Shown here one piece after another: positions 39,885 to 50,768 of a DNA stretch of 64,000 nucleotides. The DNA is from Craspedostauros australis. Taxonomy: Eukaryota > Bacillariophyta > Bacillariophyceae > Mastogloiales > Achnanthaceae. Where the stretch lies: NCBI GenBank assembly GCA_026770025.1, contig JAMXDE010000013.1, positions 1,550,001-1,614,000 on the forward strand. Reading direction: 5' to 3'. Position 1 is the stretch's first letter, and each line of letters begins with the position of its first letter. Below the pieces are notes generated by a model, which saw nothing but the letters and a program-made list of their open reading frames with translations, was not told the DNA's origin and did not search any database. The position numbers and the translations under genes were made by a program.

Positions 39885-41351
39885 TTATGCAGCGAATCCA
39901 CAGCATCGTTGCCATTGGTCAACTTGCATCTTCACGGCCTCTATTATTGGATGCGCAGGTGCGCACAACATCACGTCACGCAAGCCTACGTCGCGTATTG
40001 AACTTCTCAAGCGTTTCGTCTCCTTCACCGGATTCTTGCCAAGATAGATGTACGAATGATTCACACCCGACAGTGCTGCCAACGTTCCAAAGAACTTGTT
40101 CCAGTCGTAACCACGCGGGAGCACCTCTATCACAGAGCTGCAGCGCGGCATGAACGGAATGGATGTCAACTGCGCGCCATGCGGCGACAGCAGAATATCG
40201 CTGTTGGCGAACGTATTCACCTGCTCTTCGAATGTCATGCCCTCGAAGAACACAACAGGTGGTGTGTACGGAAGGCGAAGTTCCTCCCGCAAGAGCATGG
40301 AAGTATTGTGCGCGCCCTTCAGTCGTCTGGTGCCCTTGCGATTGATAAGTACGATGCGCGGTATGCGGATTTGGTGTGTGCTTGATCCATCCTCAATCTC
40401 TGGATCATCATTGGCTGTGGATCCTGTCGGCGACGTGCTTTCCTCGTTGGATGAGGAAGCCATTCCGCAGGATCTTTCCATGAAGTGGTCCATGCCCAGC
40501 ATGGACAAGACACTTCGTCGCAGGTGCTGTACGTCATCTCCGTTGAACGCTCGATAGCCAGTGGTGAGATCCATCTTTGCATGGACGATGATGCGAGAGG
40601 TTTCTGTATCCTTGGATTCTTCCTTGAGTCCATCGTCATCCTTGCGCACGATGCTGATGTTGTGTGCCCGCAGCAGGTTGGAGATCCCCCGATTGTACGC
40701 GGATTTGACACCGAAACGCTTTCTGTTGCGCTTCCCTATGACTATCAGATGTTGAGCATCCGGAAAGTGCCGCCACAGCGACCAGCATGGCACGAGGTTT
40801 TGCATCAGATGTGGGAAGTGCCACATCACCCAGGCGTCCTCCATGTTGCATGCGACCATCTGGACTTGGTGACGATTTGTTTGTCGGTTCGTTGATATAC
40901 TCGTCTGGTTGCCTTCATTCATCATGCCGCCGACTTGATTCCATGCCTCAGTGAGATTGCTGTTCTCGACAACAAAGATGTCGTCTAAACTGTACGATCT
41001 CGGATAGTCGGTGATGGCGAAGACGTGCGGTATTGACGTGTCGAGGATGTCACATTCATCTGGATCGAAAGGATCAGTTGGCCATTGTAGCATGAAGGCA
41101 GGAAAGTCGGCGACGTTTTGAGTCGGTAGGAACGGACGTGAGTTGTTTCCTGATACCTGTGCTGGATTGTTGATGACATCTTCCACCAAATCATCAACGA
41201 TTTGGGAAGGCCCCGACAATCTCAACGATTGCCAACAATTCACCAATGCGATTGCGATGGCGAAGATGAAGACGGCGGCATACTTATTGTTCATGCTAAC
41301 TGTGGATGAGGCTCTCGTGCCTGAAAGCTTGGTGGTTCTTGATCGCGCCAT
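39885..41351 (-). CDS. GT61-like (DUF563) type II membrane glycosyltransferase, copy 2
   Basis: This 488-aa protein is read from the ATG at 41351 (MARSRTTKLSGTRASSTVSM), chosen because it aligns with the start of copy 1. The frame stays open to 41714 through a low-complexity Thr/Pro tract that is unlikely to be coding. The anchor is at about residues 24-42 (AAVFIFAIAIALVNCW). Shared blocks with copy 1 include DFPAFMLQWPTDPF, PDECDIL, YSLDD and NSDILLSPHGAQLTSIPFM with CSSVIEVLPRGYDWNKFFG, and the terminal QWQRCCGF. The two proteins are clearly paralogues but well diverged, so the gene pair is far older than the 9.7-kb duplication. Sugar donor and acceptor are unknown. Confidence 0.75.
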   Translation of the reverse strand: MARSRTTKLSGTRASSTVSMNNKYAAVFIFAIAIALVNCWQSLRLSGPSQIVDDLVEDVINNPAQVSGNNSRPFLPTQNVADFPAFMLQWPTDPFDPDECDILDTSIPHVFAITDYPRSYSLDDIFVVENSNLTEAWNQVGGMMNEGNQTSISTNRQTNRHQVQMVACNMEDAWVMWHFPHLMQNLVPCWSLWRHFPDAQHLIVIGKRNRKRFGVKSAYNRGISNLLRAHNISIVRKDDDGLKEESKDTETSRIIVHAKMDLTTGYRAFNGDDVQHLRRSVLSMLGMDHFMERSCGMASSSNEESTSPTGSTANDDPEIEDGSSTHQIRIPRIVLINRKGTRRLKGAHNTSMLLREELRLPYTPPVVFFEGMTFEEQVNTFANSDILLSPHGAQLTSIPFMPRCSSVIEVLPRGYDWNKFFGTLAALSGVNHSYIYLGKNPVKETKRLRSSIRDVGLRDVMLCAPAHPIIEAVKMQVDQWQRCCGFAA

Positions 41352-42831
41352 GGTGTGTGGAGGTGGCGATGCTGTTGTTGTTGTTGTTGTTGTTGTTGTT
41401 GGCGTTTGTGCTGCGCTTGTTGGCGTTGTTGTTGGAGTGTGTGCTGTGCCTGTTGTGTTATCGGCAACAACAGCAAGTACTACTGTGGCAAATACTCGTA
41501 TAGTATGTGATTTGGAGTGATCGAGTCGCCTGGAAGGCTCTGCCTCTTGTGCACTCTCTGTGTTGTGGTTGCCTGGGTTGCCGTCGCCACTGTTGCCGTT
41601 CTCTTCGAGTGCCTTCGATTGCTGATGGAGGGAGGCGAAGGCAACCAGAACAAGTTTGTCGGCGCCGATTTGTTGTCGTTTTTCTGCTTTGCGTTGTTCC
41701 AGGAGGAAATTCACTAACCAGCCTTTTTGAAGTGCCGATTTGCACTAACCAGCCTGTTTTTCCAACACTTAGTGGCACAAAACGTCCAAATGTCTGTGCG
41801 ACATCTCATGGACACGGAGATTTCACATCGACCTCCAAGGTAAGTATATCAATGTAGACCACCTGTATCACACAGGAAAGTACAAGCCACATCATACATG
41901 TTTGTCAAAATCGCCATAGAATGCATGTAAATTGTCCATACGAATATGTAGCATCTAATGAAGGGATAATGACTACATTAGTTGTAGAGATGTGCATCAT
42001 CCATTTGTTTGCTCCAACTCTTTGCGTTGTGGATCGTATTCTGATGAAGCCTTCATCGGAAAGGATAAGCATATTACATTTCAGCAAGATCAGCGCATCG
42101 AGGGCATTGCAATGGGTAGAAATCCAGCAAGAAAGTGATTGGATTCATCTAGAAGGTGTTGCAGAATATGCGCGATCAAATCACCTGATACCGCACAGTA
42201 GCTGTGTGCGGTGTGCAGGTTTTGACCAAACCTTCATATGAACGATTCAACATCTGCAATTCTACGAATGTCATCATAGCGACAGACCTTCAATGGGTGT
42301 GGGGGTGGCTTGCGAGGATCTGGATCCTTCTGGAAGAAATGCCGGCATCCAAATCGATGAACCTCGTCATACTCTGCGGTACGTTCGACGCTGTACTGTA
42401 TTCCGCATATCTATGCATTTGGCAGGCCGTTTTGAGAGATCTGACCAACTGCGTAGCTACAAACACGCTCCAAAGAGTATAGCCATGGATTTTGAAGTCT
42501 TCGATCCCTTTGGAAGGGATCTAATTCAACGGATGCTGATATCACGCAGTCCTAAATGGTACGCATCGCATTGGACAGTGATTTGGATATCTGCGCATAG
42601 GAACTGTCAATCGTATTCCGATCCAACACAATAACCACTCCAATCACACGTCACAGAGTCCGGCTATGGAGTTAGAAGTGCATGTCGAGATGTACATGTG
42701 AGTATATGTCAAGATGTACGTGTATATGTGCATCGTTCACCCGTTATTCTCTCATACGCACTTGGACGGTACAACTACATTCGTGTCGATAGTATGCTGT
42801 GATTCGTCAGAATTACAGTGGAAATGGAACA
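41352..42831. other. Long intergenic region upstream of glycosyltransferase copy 2
   Basis: A (TTG)n run lies at 41369-41400, just upstream of the start codon. A short direct repeat, CACTAACCAGCCT, occurs at about 41713 and 41744. From 41840 to 42826 the sequence is AT-richer, with no supported gene. A small TGTACATGTGAGTATATGT-like repeat lies near 42690-42735. Confidence 0.45.
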
Positions 42832-42993
42832 TATTGAAACGGAGACGGTAGTTGGGTATAAGATCGTGTCTAAAAGTGTTGTTTGACGGATTGTGATCTG
42901 TTTCTTTCTTCTGCGGTGCACCTTCTGTGCCTTTTTGTTGTCTGCTGCTGCTCGTGACTCCTCTGAGCCCTCGTCACTGGTTTCGCTCCAATA
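42832..42993 (-). repeat. 3' LTR of the short-LTR element
   Basis: It is identical to 48203-48364 over 162 bp by direct comparison. GAACA precedes it on the plus strand. Confidence 0.9.
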
Positions 42994-45900
42994 CGCCCCT
43001 TTTGGACGTGGATGGCATGCATGCCGCCCAAGTCTTAACCACTTGAACAGACGCTTTGTTCTGCTTGCTCTGTTGCTCATTTCTTGGTTGTATCGTCGCT
43101 GCTTCATGCTTTGCCTTGGATAGTTGCTTTGGGTGTCGGAAAAGAGACATGCGAGTGGGGCGGTAGAACGTGCGTTTACCCACTGGCTTCGTCAAGAGAT
43201 CTGCCTCGTTGTCAGTCGATGCGATGTGAATGAATTGAACAGCCTTTGCTGCGATCGCTTCGCGCACGCGGTGGTATGCAATGCCGCAATGTTTCTTCTT
43301 CAGTACGCTGGTGGGGATGGTCGTGTTGATGACCACTGACTTGTTTTCTCCAAGGAGAAGAGCTGGCCCATCGATTGGGACACCGATGACGCGTAACGCA
43401 GTCCTCAACTCGACCATCATATCCACAGCGATCCGTGCTTCAACCAATTCGGAGCCATAGGCCGATGACTCTACCGTCTTCTGTCGTTGACAGAATGTGC
43501 GGACGACCATGCCATTGATCTTCGCGATAATGCCGGTGACCGATCGTCTTGTCACAACGTCGTGTGCATGATCTGCGTCGACATACACCATGATCTTGGC
43601 TGCTTTGCCTCTCGGTGTCGGTTGGTTGTGTGGCATTTCTTCTGATGCATCCAGATAGAATTCCGCCCATTTATTGTATTCGTCAGGATCTGCTGTCGTA
43701 TGTTGTGGAGGTGTTGGGTCACACAGGAGCATGCCGTTGCTGTGTGTCTTGAGGTACCCGAATACTCGGATCATCGCCTTGAGGTGTCCAACTCGTGGCG
43801 TCATGGAGAATCGTGCCAGTGCCATGGTAGTGTCCTGCACATCGTACCAACCAAGCGTGATGATCCAGTTCGCACTCCCAATGAGCGTTCGAAACTTGCT
43901 GGCTTCAGATGCCTCCAACAGATTGGTGTTGTCGGTCGCAGCATGGTATGCTTCTGCCATTGGTGTGGCCACCTTGGGAAGCTTCGTTTTCAGCAGTGAT
44001 TGATCCTCCACATACTTGCTCACAATGTACGGATCATGTAGGCGCATGTCATCCAGCCGGTGCCATGAATTCGTCCCGTCCATCCATCCAACGTTCACCT
44101 TCCAGTGCTCATCGTCAGACCCTTTGAACCGCATCTTGTGTTGGATGACGCACGCTGCTCTGTTCTGCATGTCTTGCCCTTCCGCCATCTCTTCAATCAA
44201 GTCTTCACAGTAATCAGCATGGATGACATAGTTCAAATGTCGTACCTCCTCCCGTGTTAGTCCGGCGACGATGTGCCATGGCTCAATGTCGAGGTATCGC
44301 TCCTTTGCTGGCACGGATGACTCCACTGGGTAGAAGTTGCCATGGTCCATGATGCCCGATGCTGCTTCATGTCGATGTCCGAACAGGGTGTGCGGGGACA
44401 TGGCGATGGGTTGACGCGCACCAATTGCCGTCATCAGTACATTCTTGATGGACCTTCGCTGGTCCTCAGGTTTCCACGATGGACTGCCGCCCCTGTCTCT
44501 GATGCGTTGTGATCGTCGTTGTGTGTCGACTCGCCTGTCGTTGGTCGGTGTGTTGGCTCCATCACGCGCAAGAACCCCCCCTTTCGCCGGCGTTGCAGCA
44601 ATTGCGGAACGTTTCGGCGAATGTGGTGCGCCCTTGGCGGGCCGACCAGCAGGCGGGCGATGTCGGCTGTGCGTTGGCTGGGATGTTGTGCCACGCTCCT
44701 GCGTGCGGCGCCGGTTGGTGACCACGGAACGTCGGTACCTCCTCAACTTCCGGTTGATCGGGAGCGGCAACGATGCCATGGCGAGGGGGACATCCAGCAT
44801 TTCGTGCTTCACGTCAGGGCGAGTGTCAGCGCTGTCTTGACTGGGCACGGATACGGACCTGAGCTGGAAAGGTTCGACGTCGTCGTCCTTGGACTCCGCA
44901 TGAGGTGACCATGGTTCGTCCTTGGTGATCTCGTAGATCGGCAGTTCGACGAGGTCATCTTCTGTTGGTAGCTCAATGCTGAACGTCATCAGTGCATCCC
45001 GCACTTTGAGCTCGATGCGTGAACCCTTCCTCGGTACGAGCGACTGTGTTCCCTTTGTGGGCGGGTCCATTGATGTGTAGTGCTGTTTGGACACTGAGTC
45101 AACCACGCACCCATTCGACTGCAGCTGGTATTCGGACAGCAAGGTCACTCGACTCATGGGGTTGAGTGCACATTCGTGTGCCTTGAGGATGACTTTGCAT
45201 CCATCATCCAGCGTGGCCTTGGTCCATGCTGATACCACTCGGAGCCCATTCTTTCGCATGCTGGATGGGATAGCCCCAATGACGTTGATGAACCGTCCGG
45301 CGTACACAGTCTCCACTTGCCATACGTCACCCAGGCTGCCCAGGATCGAGTACTGCGCTCCACTGTCGCAAATTGCGTAGGCCTCCTCATTCACGTCAGC
45401 GACGTTGGCTTGCACGTCGATGTATGCCGATGCAGCTGTGGGATCCTGCTCTCTGCCTTGCACTGGCGTGAGTGTGGCATCATCATGTCGGATTTGCGCC
45501 ACGTACATGCGAAGGTTACAAATCCAGTTGGCGCTCTCCATCACGTCATGATCGTAGTCAGTGTCATTGGACCATGAGCTGCTGCTGTCGTCAGAGTATT
45601 CATTGGCTGTTTCGCCCCTGTCAGTGGTGCTGCCACTGTCCATGCGACTTCGGTTCTGACGTGCCTCGTTGACGTTGTACTGCATTGGGATTGTCGCAGC
45701 TGGAGTTGTTGCAGCAGCATCCGCTTGCGCTCCTTGTGCAGCAGGCGAACGAACCCCCCCGGGATCCGCGGCTGGTGCCCGATCGTGGGCCTGGTCACGC
45801 CTGCCACCGTGGTTGCGGCGGTATCCACGAGCGCGGTCGCGAAGCCGTCGGATCACCTTGCGCACTTGTTGCGGCAGCTTGGAGAATGTCGCACCGTCGA

Positions 45901-47986
45901 TGAAGTCCGGGTCGCTCCGGGCGGCCTCGACGTGGGGCTGGGCGGAAAAAACCAAGGCCTCCGCGTTGGCAATCCCACATTGGAACTCCACTGCGATGTA
46001 TCGGACATCATCGGTGGCCTCTTTGTACCCTTGAGCAGGCGCGGCGCGCTGGCTGTCATTGATACGTTGCTGACAGAGAGTGTGTATCGCATGAGGTGAA
46101 TCATGGCAGATAGATACCTTGTTGATGCCCTTGCTGTCCTGGACATGCACGTTTGTGGTTGGGACAGGAGGGTTGTCGCCGTCCAGGGCACTGGTGTGAT
46201 GTTCGGCTGGTGCGGTGGGGCCATCGTTGGCTGCATAACAATGTTGAGAATCAACCGCAGATGTTATGGTGCGCCCCTGGATGCGACATCGCGTTCTCTG
46301 TTTGGACCGTTGGAATCGCTGCAGCTGTTGGTTCATGGGCAATGGTAATGAATCCAACGTTGGTGGGATTGCTGGCTCAACACGGATATTACCCTGTGCA
46401 AGCCCCTGCCTGAACTTCAGTCCTTGGTTCTCCATGCTGGCACAGAATGGTTTCACAACACCGCCAATAAGCATGCACTGCTTGTTGTTGTACCGCACTG
46501 GGGTTGTTGCCGTTGCATCATCCGGTGCGCCTTGTGTTTTAGACAAATGAACCCACCTGTGATCCGTGGCCGCCGGTTGATGGCTGGCCGGTTCGCATTG
46601 ACCACCTCGGTTGCACCGATGTCCACGAACACACTCGCAAAGCTGTTGGATCACCGTGCACTTGTGTTGCTGCAGCCTGACGAATGTGGCGATGTTAACG
46701 AAATACAGGTTGTTGGAGTCCAAAACGTACGCCAAAAACCTGCCTTTTGTGTGGGATACAGGTGCAGAGGGCGCGACGTCTGTATCATCTGTCCCGCCAG
46801 GGTCCCATACGATGGGCTTTGTGACAACGAAAGCCTGGATGGTCCATGATGGCACCATCTGATACCCATCAGATGCAATGGTGTCACCCACGTCAACCAT
46901 GTCGTCATCGCAACATAATGTGATGCTGCCTTCCGAATCCTCCATGTTGCCAGGGAAGAAAAGGTTGCAGACAGACACGACTGGTTCGAGGATCTTGCGT
47001 CCTTCATTTCCCACAGGATGACCAGGGCCACATGCTCTCATATTGTCGGTTCCTTTCAGGGTGCTTGCTCCAATCACCTGGATGGTTGGGTGCACCGGCC
47101 AACGAGCCCCTCCTTTATCCAATGCTGGTCCTGGTGCCAATGTGGCTCCATGCTGTTGCCGTTCCATCTCAATCGATCCCAGCCCAATGGTTTCCCCCCA
47201 AGTTGGGTGTTGGACCACTTTTGGTGCAACATGCCATGGGGACATGACCTTGCTGACGGATTGTTGAGTGTCACCCTTGCTGGATACGGTGAACTGCCAG
47301 GTGGGGCATGCACCAGTAGGAGACGGCGTTGGTATGCCATCAGAGGTTGCAGACGCGTGTTGCTGTTTGCCTGGTGCATTCTCTCTTGCAGACAAGGTGT
47401 CATCAGCAAATGCTGTTCCACGTGTTCCTGATGTGCGGCGCATGACGTATTCAACCCATTCAGATATTGATTGTAGTGGGCGCATGTATGCCTGTCTGGC
47501 CAATGCTATGTTGCTGGTGGTTGTCTCGTGGAACACTTTGCTTGGGTTTGTCTTGGCCGGGTATTTGTACTGCATAGCAGCAGCGTGTAGTTCTGCAGGG
47601 TCAAGTCTGTCGTAGTCAAATGTGGTCACATTGTCTTCTGTTGTAAGGAATTTCCTCATGTGGTTGACCTTGTTGAGGGCAAACAGCCGTTTGAAGTCCA
47701 TGCGTAATGCGGTGGTGGCAACTGGGTAGTGCATTTCTGCAATGACCGATGTCAAGGATCGTCCTGCGTGGAAGAGTAGTGTGCCCATCACGCAATTTTG
47801 GTCGAGTCCTTCTTCGAGTTCGCATTGCTCGAACAGTGGCACGAGTGTCACAAACGCCTCTGTGAAACCGAGTGTTTTCGTGAGGTAATCCAGTACCGCG
47901 ATGGTGGCTGGAGGTGGTTCGGCTGGGATGCGGATTGGGGAATCCAGCAACCCGCTCAGCAACACATCATCCGACGCTCGGCTCAT
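42974..47986 (-). CDS. Copia-derived 1670-aa polyprotein-like frame
   Basis: This single frame fills the short-LTR element. Recognisable parts: a Gag-like helical N-terminus, an aspartic-protease-like motif (CDSGAQYSI), a small W/G motif module (VNVGWMDGTNSWHRLDDM) of the kind seen upstream of reverse transcriptase in stramenopile Copia elements, and a C-terminal Copia RNase H (VYVDADHAHDVV, then KTVESSAYGSELVEARIA). The end of the frame lies in the 3' LTR. It most likely depends on enzymes of a related full-length element for movement. Confidence 0.7.
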   Translation of the reverse strand: MSRASDDVLLSGLLDSPIRIPAEPPPATIAVLDYLTKTLGFTEAFVTLVPLFEQCELEEGLDQNCVMGTLLFHAGRSLTSVIAEMHYPVATTALRMDFKRLFALNKVNHMRKFLTTEDNVTTFDYDRLDPAELHAAAMQYKYPAKTNPSKVFHETTTSNIALARQAYMRPLQSISEWVEYVMRRTSGTRGTAFADDTLSARENAPGKQQHASATSDGIPTPSPTGACPTWQFTVSSKGDTQQSVSKVMSPWHVAPKVVQHPTWGETIGLGSIEMERQQHGATLAPGPALDKGGARWPVHPTIQVIGASTLKGTDNMRACGPGHPVGNEGRKILEPVVSVCNLFFPGNMEDSEGSITLCCDDDMVDVGDTIASDGYQMVPSWTIQAFVVTKPIVWDPGGTDDTDVAPSAPVSHTKGRFLAYVLDSNNLYFVNIATFVRLQQHKCTVIQQLCECVRGHRCNRGGQCEPASHQPAATDHRWVHLSKTQGAPDDATATTPVRYNNKQCMLIGGVVKPFCASMENQGLKFRQGLAQGNIRVEPAIPPTLDSLPLPMNQQLQRFQRSKQRTRCRIQGRTITSAVDSQHCYAANDGPTAPAEHHTSALDGDNPPVPTTNVHVQDSKGINKVSICHDSPHAIHTLCQQRINDSQRAAPAQGYKEATDDVRYIAVEFQCGIANAEALVFSAQPHVEAARSDPDFIDGATFSKLPQQVRKVIRRLRDRARGYRRNHGGRRDQAHDRAPAADPGGVRSPAAQGAQADAAATTPAATIPMQYNVNEARQNRSRMDSGSTTDRGETANEYSDDSSSSWSNDTDYDHDVMESANWICNLRMYVAQIRHDDATLTPVQGREQDPTAASAYIDVQANVADVNEEAYAICDSGAQYSILGSLGDVWQVETVYAGRFINVIGAIPSSMRKNGLRVVSAWTKATLDDGCKVILKAHECALNPMSRVTLLSEYQLQSNGCVVDSVSKQHYTSMDPPTKGTQSLVPRKGSRIELKVRDALMTFSIELPTEDDLVELPIYEITKDEPWSPHAESKDDDVEPFQLRSVSVPSQDSADTRPDVKHEMLDVPLAMASLPLPINRKLRRYRRSVVTNRRRTQERGTTSQPTHSRHRPPAGRPAKGAPHSPKRSAIAATPAKGGVLARDGANTPTNDRRVDTQRRSQRIRDRGGSPSWKPEDQRRSIKNVLMTAIGARQPIAMSPHTLFGHRHEAASGIMDHGNFYPVESSVPAKERYLDIEPWHIVAGLTREEVRHLNYVIHADYCEDLIEEMAEGQDMQNRAACVIQHKMRFKGSDDEHWKVNVGWMDGTNSWHRLDDMRLHDPYIVSKYVEDQSLLKTKLPKVATPMAEAYHAATDNTNLLEASEASKFRTLIGSANWIITLGWYDVQDTTMALARFSMTPRVGHLKAMIRVFGYLKTHSNGMLLCDPTPPQHTTADPDEYNKWAEFYLDASEEMPHNQPTPRGKAAKIMVYVDADHAHDVVTRRSVTGIIAKINGMVVRTFCQRQKTVESSAYGSELVEARIAVDMMVELRTALRVIGVPIDGPALLLGENKSVVINTTIPTSVLKKKHCGIAYHRVREAIAAKAVQFIHIASTDNEADLLTKPVGKRTFYRPTRMSLFRHPKQLSKAKHEAATIQPRNEQQSKQNKASVQVVKTWAACMPSTSKRGVLERNQ

Positions 47987-48202
47987 CCTTGCTCGCGTTC
48001 AGCAGCAGCACCAGGAAACCCCCCGTGAACCGACGACGGATGCGATGGAAAACCCTCAACTGGCAGCTGTGTCGACGCTCACGGCCTCGCCCCCTCAACG
48101 CAAACCTGCTCAACGGGAAAACGGCCAACGGGTCGCGCTGTGTACCGAGCGACGGGGTTGTAAGTCCAAAGCAAAAGCGACGGAGCGGAAAGCCTGATAA
48201 AC

Positions 48203-48364
48203 TATTGAAACGGAGACGGTAGTTGGGTATAAGATCGTGTCTAAAAGTGTTGTTTGACGGATTGTGATCTGTTTCTTTCTTCTGCGGTGCACCTTCTGTG
48301 CCTTTTTGTTGTCTGCTGCTGCTCGTGACTCCTCTGAGCCCTCGTCACTGGTTTCGCTCCAATA
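48203..48364 (-). repeat. 5' LTR of the short-LTR element
   Basis: It is identical to 42832-42993 and is followed by GAACA. The adjoining internal sequence (minus strand, from 48202) reads GTTTATCAGGCTTTCCGCTC and would be the primer-binding region. Confidence 0.9.
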
Positions 48365-48369
48365 GAACA

Positions 48370-49027
48370 CACGAAAAGGAGCAAGATTTCTGGAGGAAAT
48401 TTGCAATCGACGATTTCTGAGAGAATTGGAAGATCGTCCGTCCATCCATCAATGGTACCAAGAGAATCTCGAGGTACTTCCCAACTAAACCTCAGATGAC
48501 GATATCATCTGACAGACTCCTGCATCACCAATGGAACGTGACATCTGGAGAGCAGAAGGACACCTACTGAAGTCGACAGGATGTCATCGTGTCACCACGT
48601 CGACATCTGTCTCCAAGTCAGAGCAGGAGGCGAAGATCCGATGACCGAAGGGCATCAGGATCATGAATACGGGAGATCAACTTCAAATGGTAAGTACTCA
48701 TGGAGTAGGAGCCAGCACTGAATGAACGGAATGTCGAATGTGGAGCACGCATCGAACACGGAGTATCGTGTAGCACGAAGCACACGATGCTGAGACAGAG
48801 AGAGAGAAAGAGAGAATACAGAGAGGAGCAAGAGAGCATGTCGCGTACCGACTCATAGTCGGAGACCGAATCTACAAAACAGATTGAAGCGCCAAGAGCA
48901 TCGGTCAAGAGAATGAACGGACACTGAGAGGATCGGAGTAACCAACATAATGAAATAGCAAACGAACGACTGTCAACCAACACCATCTTCCACGATCGTA
49001 GGTTACCGTGAGCGGAACTTGCCAACA
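48370..49027. other. Intergenic, no gene seen
   Basis: This is a purine-rich stretch with a GAGAGAGA run near 48798-48820. I found no supported reading frame or repeat structure. Confidence 0.4.
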
Positions 49028-49570
49028 GTCATATGTATCACGAAATTTGACCAGAGGACCCCTAAATATGCAATTACGGTCTATAATCACTCGGAACGTA
49101 CCCATCGGGGACCATACTATCGCCCAACATTGTTGGTTTGCTTGCGAATTGATCATTCCTCTGCACTTCTGGCCAGAACACGATATACATCAGCCCTGAA
49201 AATTCACCGTCATATGTACCACGAAATTTAACCGGAGGACCCCTAAATATGCAATTACGGTCTATAACCACTCGGAACGCACCCACCGGGGACCATACCA
49301 TGGCCCACCATCGTTGGCTTGCTCGCGCATTGATCATTCCTATGTACATCTGGCCATAACACGATATTCAGTGGTGCTGAATATTCACTGTCATATGAAT
49401 CACCAAATTTGACCGGAGTGACCGCTAATTATGCAATGGCGGCCTATAACCACTCGGAACGCACCCATTGGGGACCATACCATGGCCCACCATCGTTGGT
49501 TTGGTCGCGCATTGATCATTTACATGCAAGTCTAGAGAGACACATTGGAATGTTTGGAGCCGGGTCAGTG
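49028..49570. repeat. Tandem repeat, three copies of a 181-bp unit
   Basis: The units begin at 49028, 49209 and 49390 with GTCATATGTATCACGAAATT or a near match. They share internal blocks such as CACTCGGAACGCACCCA and GGGGACCATAC, and GCGCATTGATCATT-like sequence near each end. The spacing is 181 bp both times. The third copy fades near 49535-49570. Copies differ by roughly 10-15 %, so it is an old array. No coding function is seen. Confidence 0.85.
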
Positions 49571-49941
49571 TTGTCATTGAGCCAGTTTCTGCACAATGTT
49601 ACCAATTTCCGCCACTAGCACTATGCCCCGGACGGCTTAAACTATTATTCCCACCATTGATTATGCTGGTGCCTTTGGCATGCCTTCTCATCTCACCCTA
49701 TCGTAGCATACATCATGCGTATAGAGCCTGTGTTCACGTTAGTTGAGATGTCATTCGTGCACGGTCCAAGCGTTTCAAAATCCGCTCGTAGTATTCAAGA
49801 TGTGTGAACGAACGATTTACCAACTACATAAACAGTCCCAAGCATGATCAAACCATGTGGCTTTGATTCGACGGAACGCACACGCTAATATATCGAGCTT
49901 GGAGATATTCAGGGTGACTGAATCGTATCGTGTTTGGTGTG
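49571..49941. other. Spacer before the Copia LTR, no gene seen
   Basis: This is unique sequence between the tandem array and the outer edge of the Copia LTR. The last bases (GGTGTGA) would be the target-site flank of that insertion. Confidence 0.4.
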
Positions 49942-50699
49942 AGCGAGAATAGAGGGCAAATGAAGTCCGGTTGTGTCCGGCTTTGCCTTCCAGTGTCGGA
50001 CTTTGGCAGGTTAAAAGGGGAAGTGAAACTGCCAACGTCAGCGCGGTTAAACGTAGTGTGACCACGAACGTAGATGAGACGATTGAGAATGTGTTTTGAG
50101 TTGATTTGGTGGTTGTAAAGCTTGAGTTTTGTAAGATTGTTGTTTTTATGAGATTGTTTTGGTTGAAGGTTGGAGAGGAAAACGAGATGGGCTGGTTATC
50201 ACACTGCTCTGCTGTTGGTTGTCGCTGTTCATGGTCTTGTACATTTGAAAAATTGCTCCACAATCCCCAGGTGATGAAACCACGATGCTTCATCGCTCTT
50301 GGCAGGTTTGAGAGCTGATTCTCCAATTGTTGGAGTGAAGGTGCGAGTGTTCCATATCTTAGTCTTGTTCCAATTTTGCAGGATAGTCTTGCTTTTGATC
50401 CAAGACCGGCACATCCTGCATGGAAGATGTCAGTTTCATACATATGTAATCTTGGAACACATGGCAAAGAGGCAAGTGAGAAGCATCAACTGTGCATGCA
50501 GGATGAGCCATGCACTTGTATTCTTGCAGACAGATGCCTTCACATATGTAGTCTCTTTTGGAGGTAGAGTGCCTGTCCATTTGTTGCTCAATCGTGTGTA
50601 CTGGTGGTAGTACAGACAATTCGGTCACCGGTCAATGGGGACATGAAGGGAAAATACCAATTTTCAGCAATTTTTCAGTGACATCATGGTATATTGCAA
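49942..50699 (-). repeat. 3' LTR of the Copia element
   Basis: It is ~758 bp, bounded on the right by the polypurine tract and on the left by the point where similarity to 58649 onward begins (AGCGAGAATAGAGGGC). Confidence 0.85.
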
Positions 50700-50768
50700 C
50701 TCTCCCTCTCGACAAGCAATGGGACCCGTATCGTGAAAAACCTCTTCTTCTTCAAACCATCTCACCGT

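Larger units (their letters stand above)
42832..48364 (-). mobile_element. Copia-like LTR element with 162-bp LTRs, non-autonomous-looking
   Basis: Two identical 162-bp direct repeats (42832-42993 and 48203-48364) start TATTGAAACGG and end TCGCTCCAATA, so each has a short TATTG/CAATA inverted end. GAACA flanks both sides (42827-42831 and 48365-48369) as a 5-bp target duplication. A purine tract (AAAAGGGGCG on the minus strand) abuts the left LTR, making it the 3' LTR. Internal parts are one long frame with protease-like and RNase H-like regions. I see no full polymerase or integrase module. Identical LTRs mean a very recent insertion. As an insertion it looks whole. Confidence 0.85.

Noticed and set aside
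41369-41714. N-terminal extension of glycosyltransferase copy 2
   Set aside because: The extension is low-complexity Thr/Pro encoded by a microsatellite, and copy 1 starts at the position equivalent to 41351.
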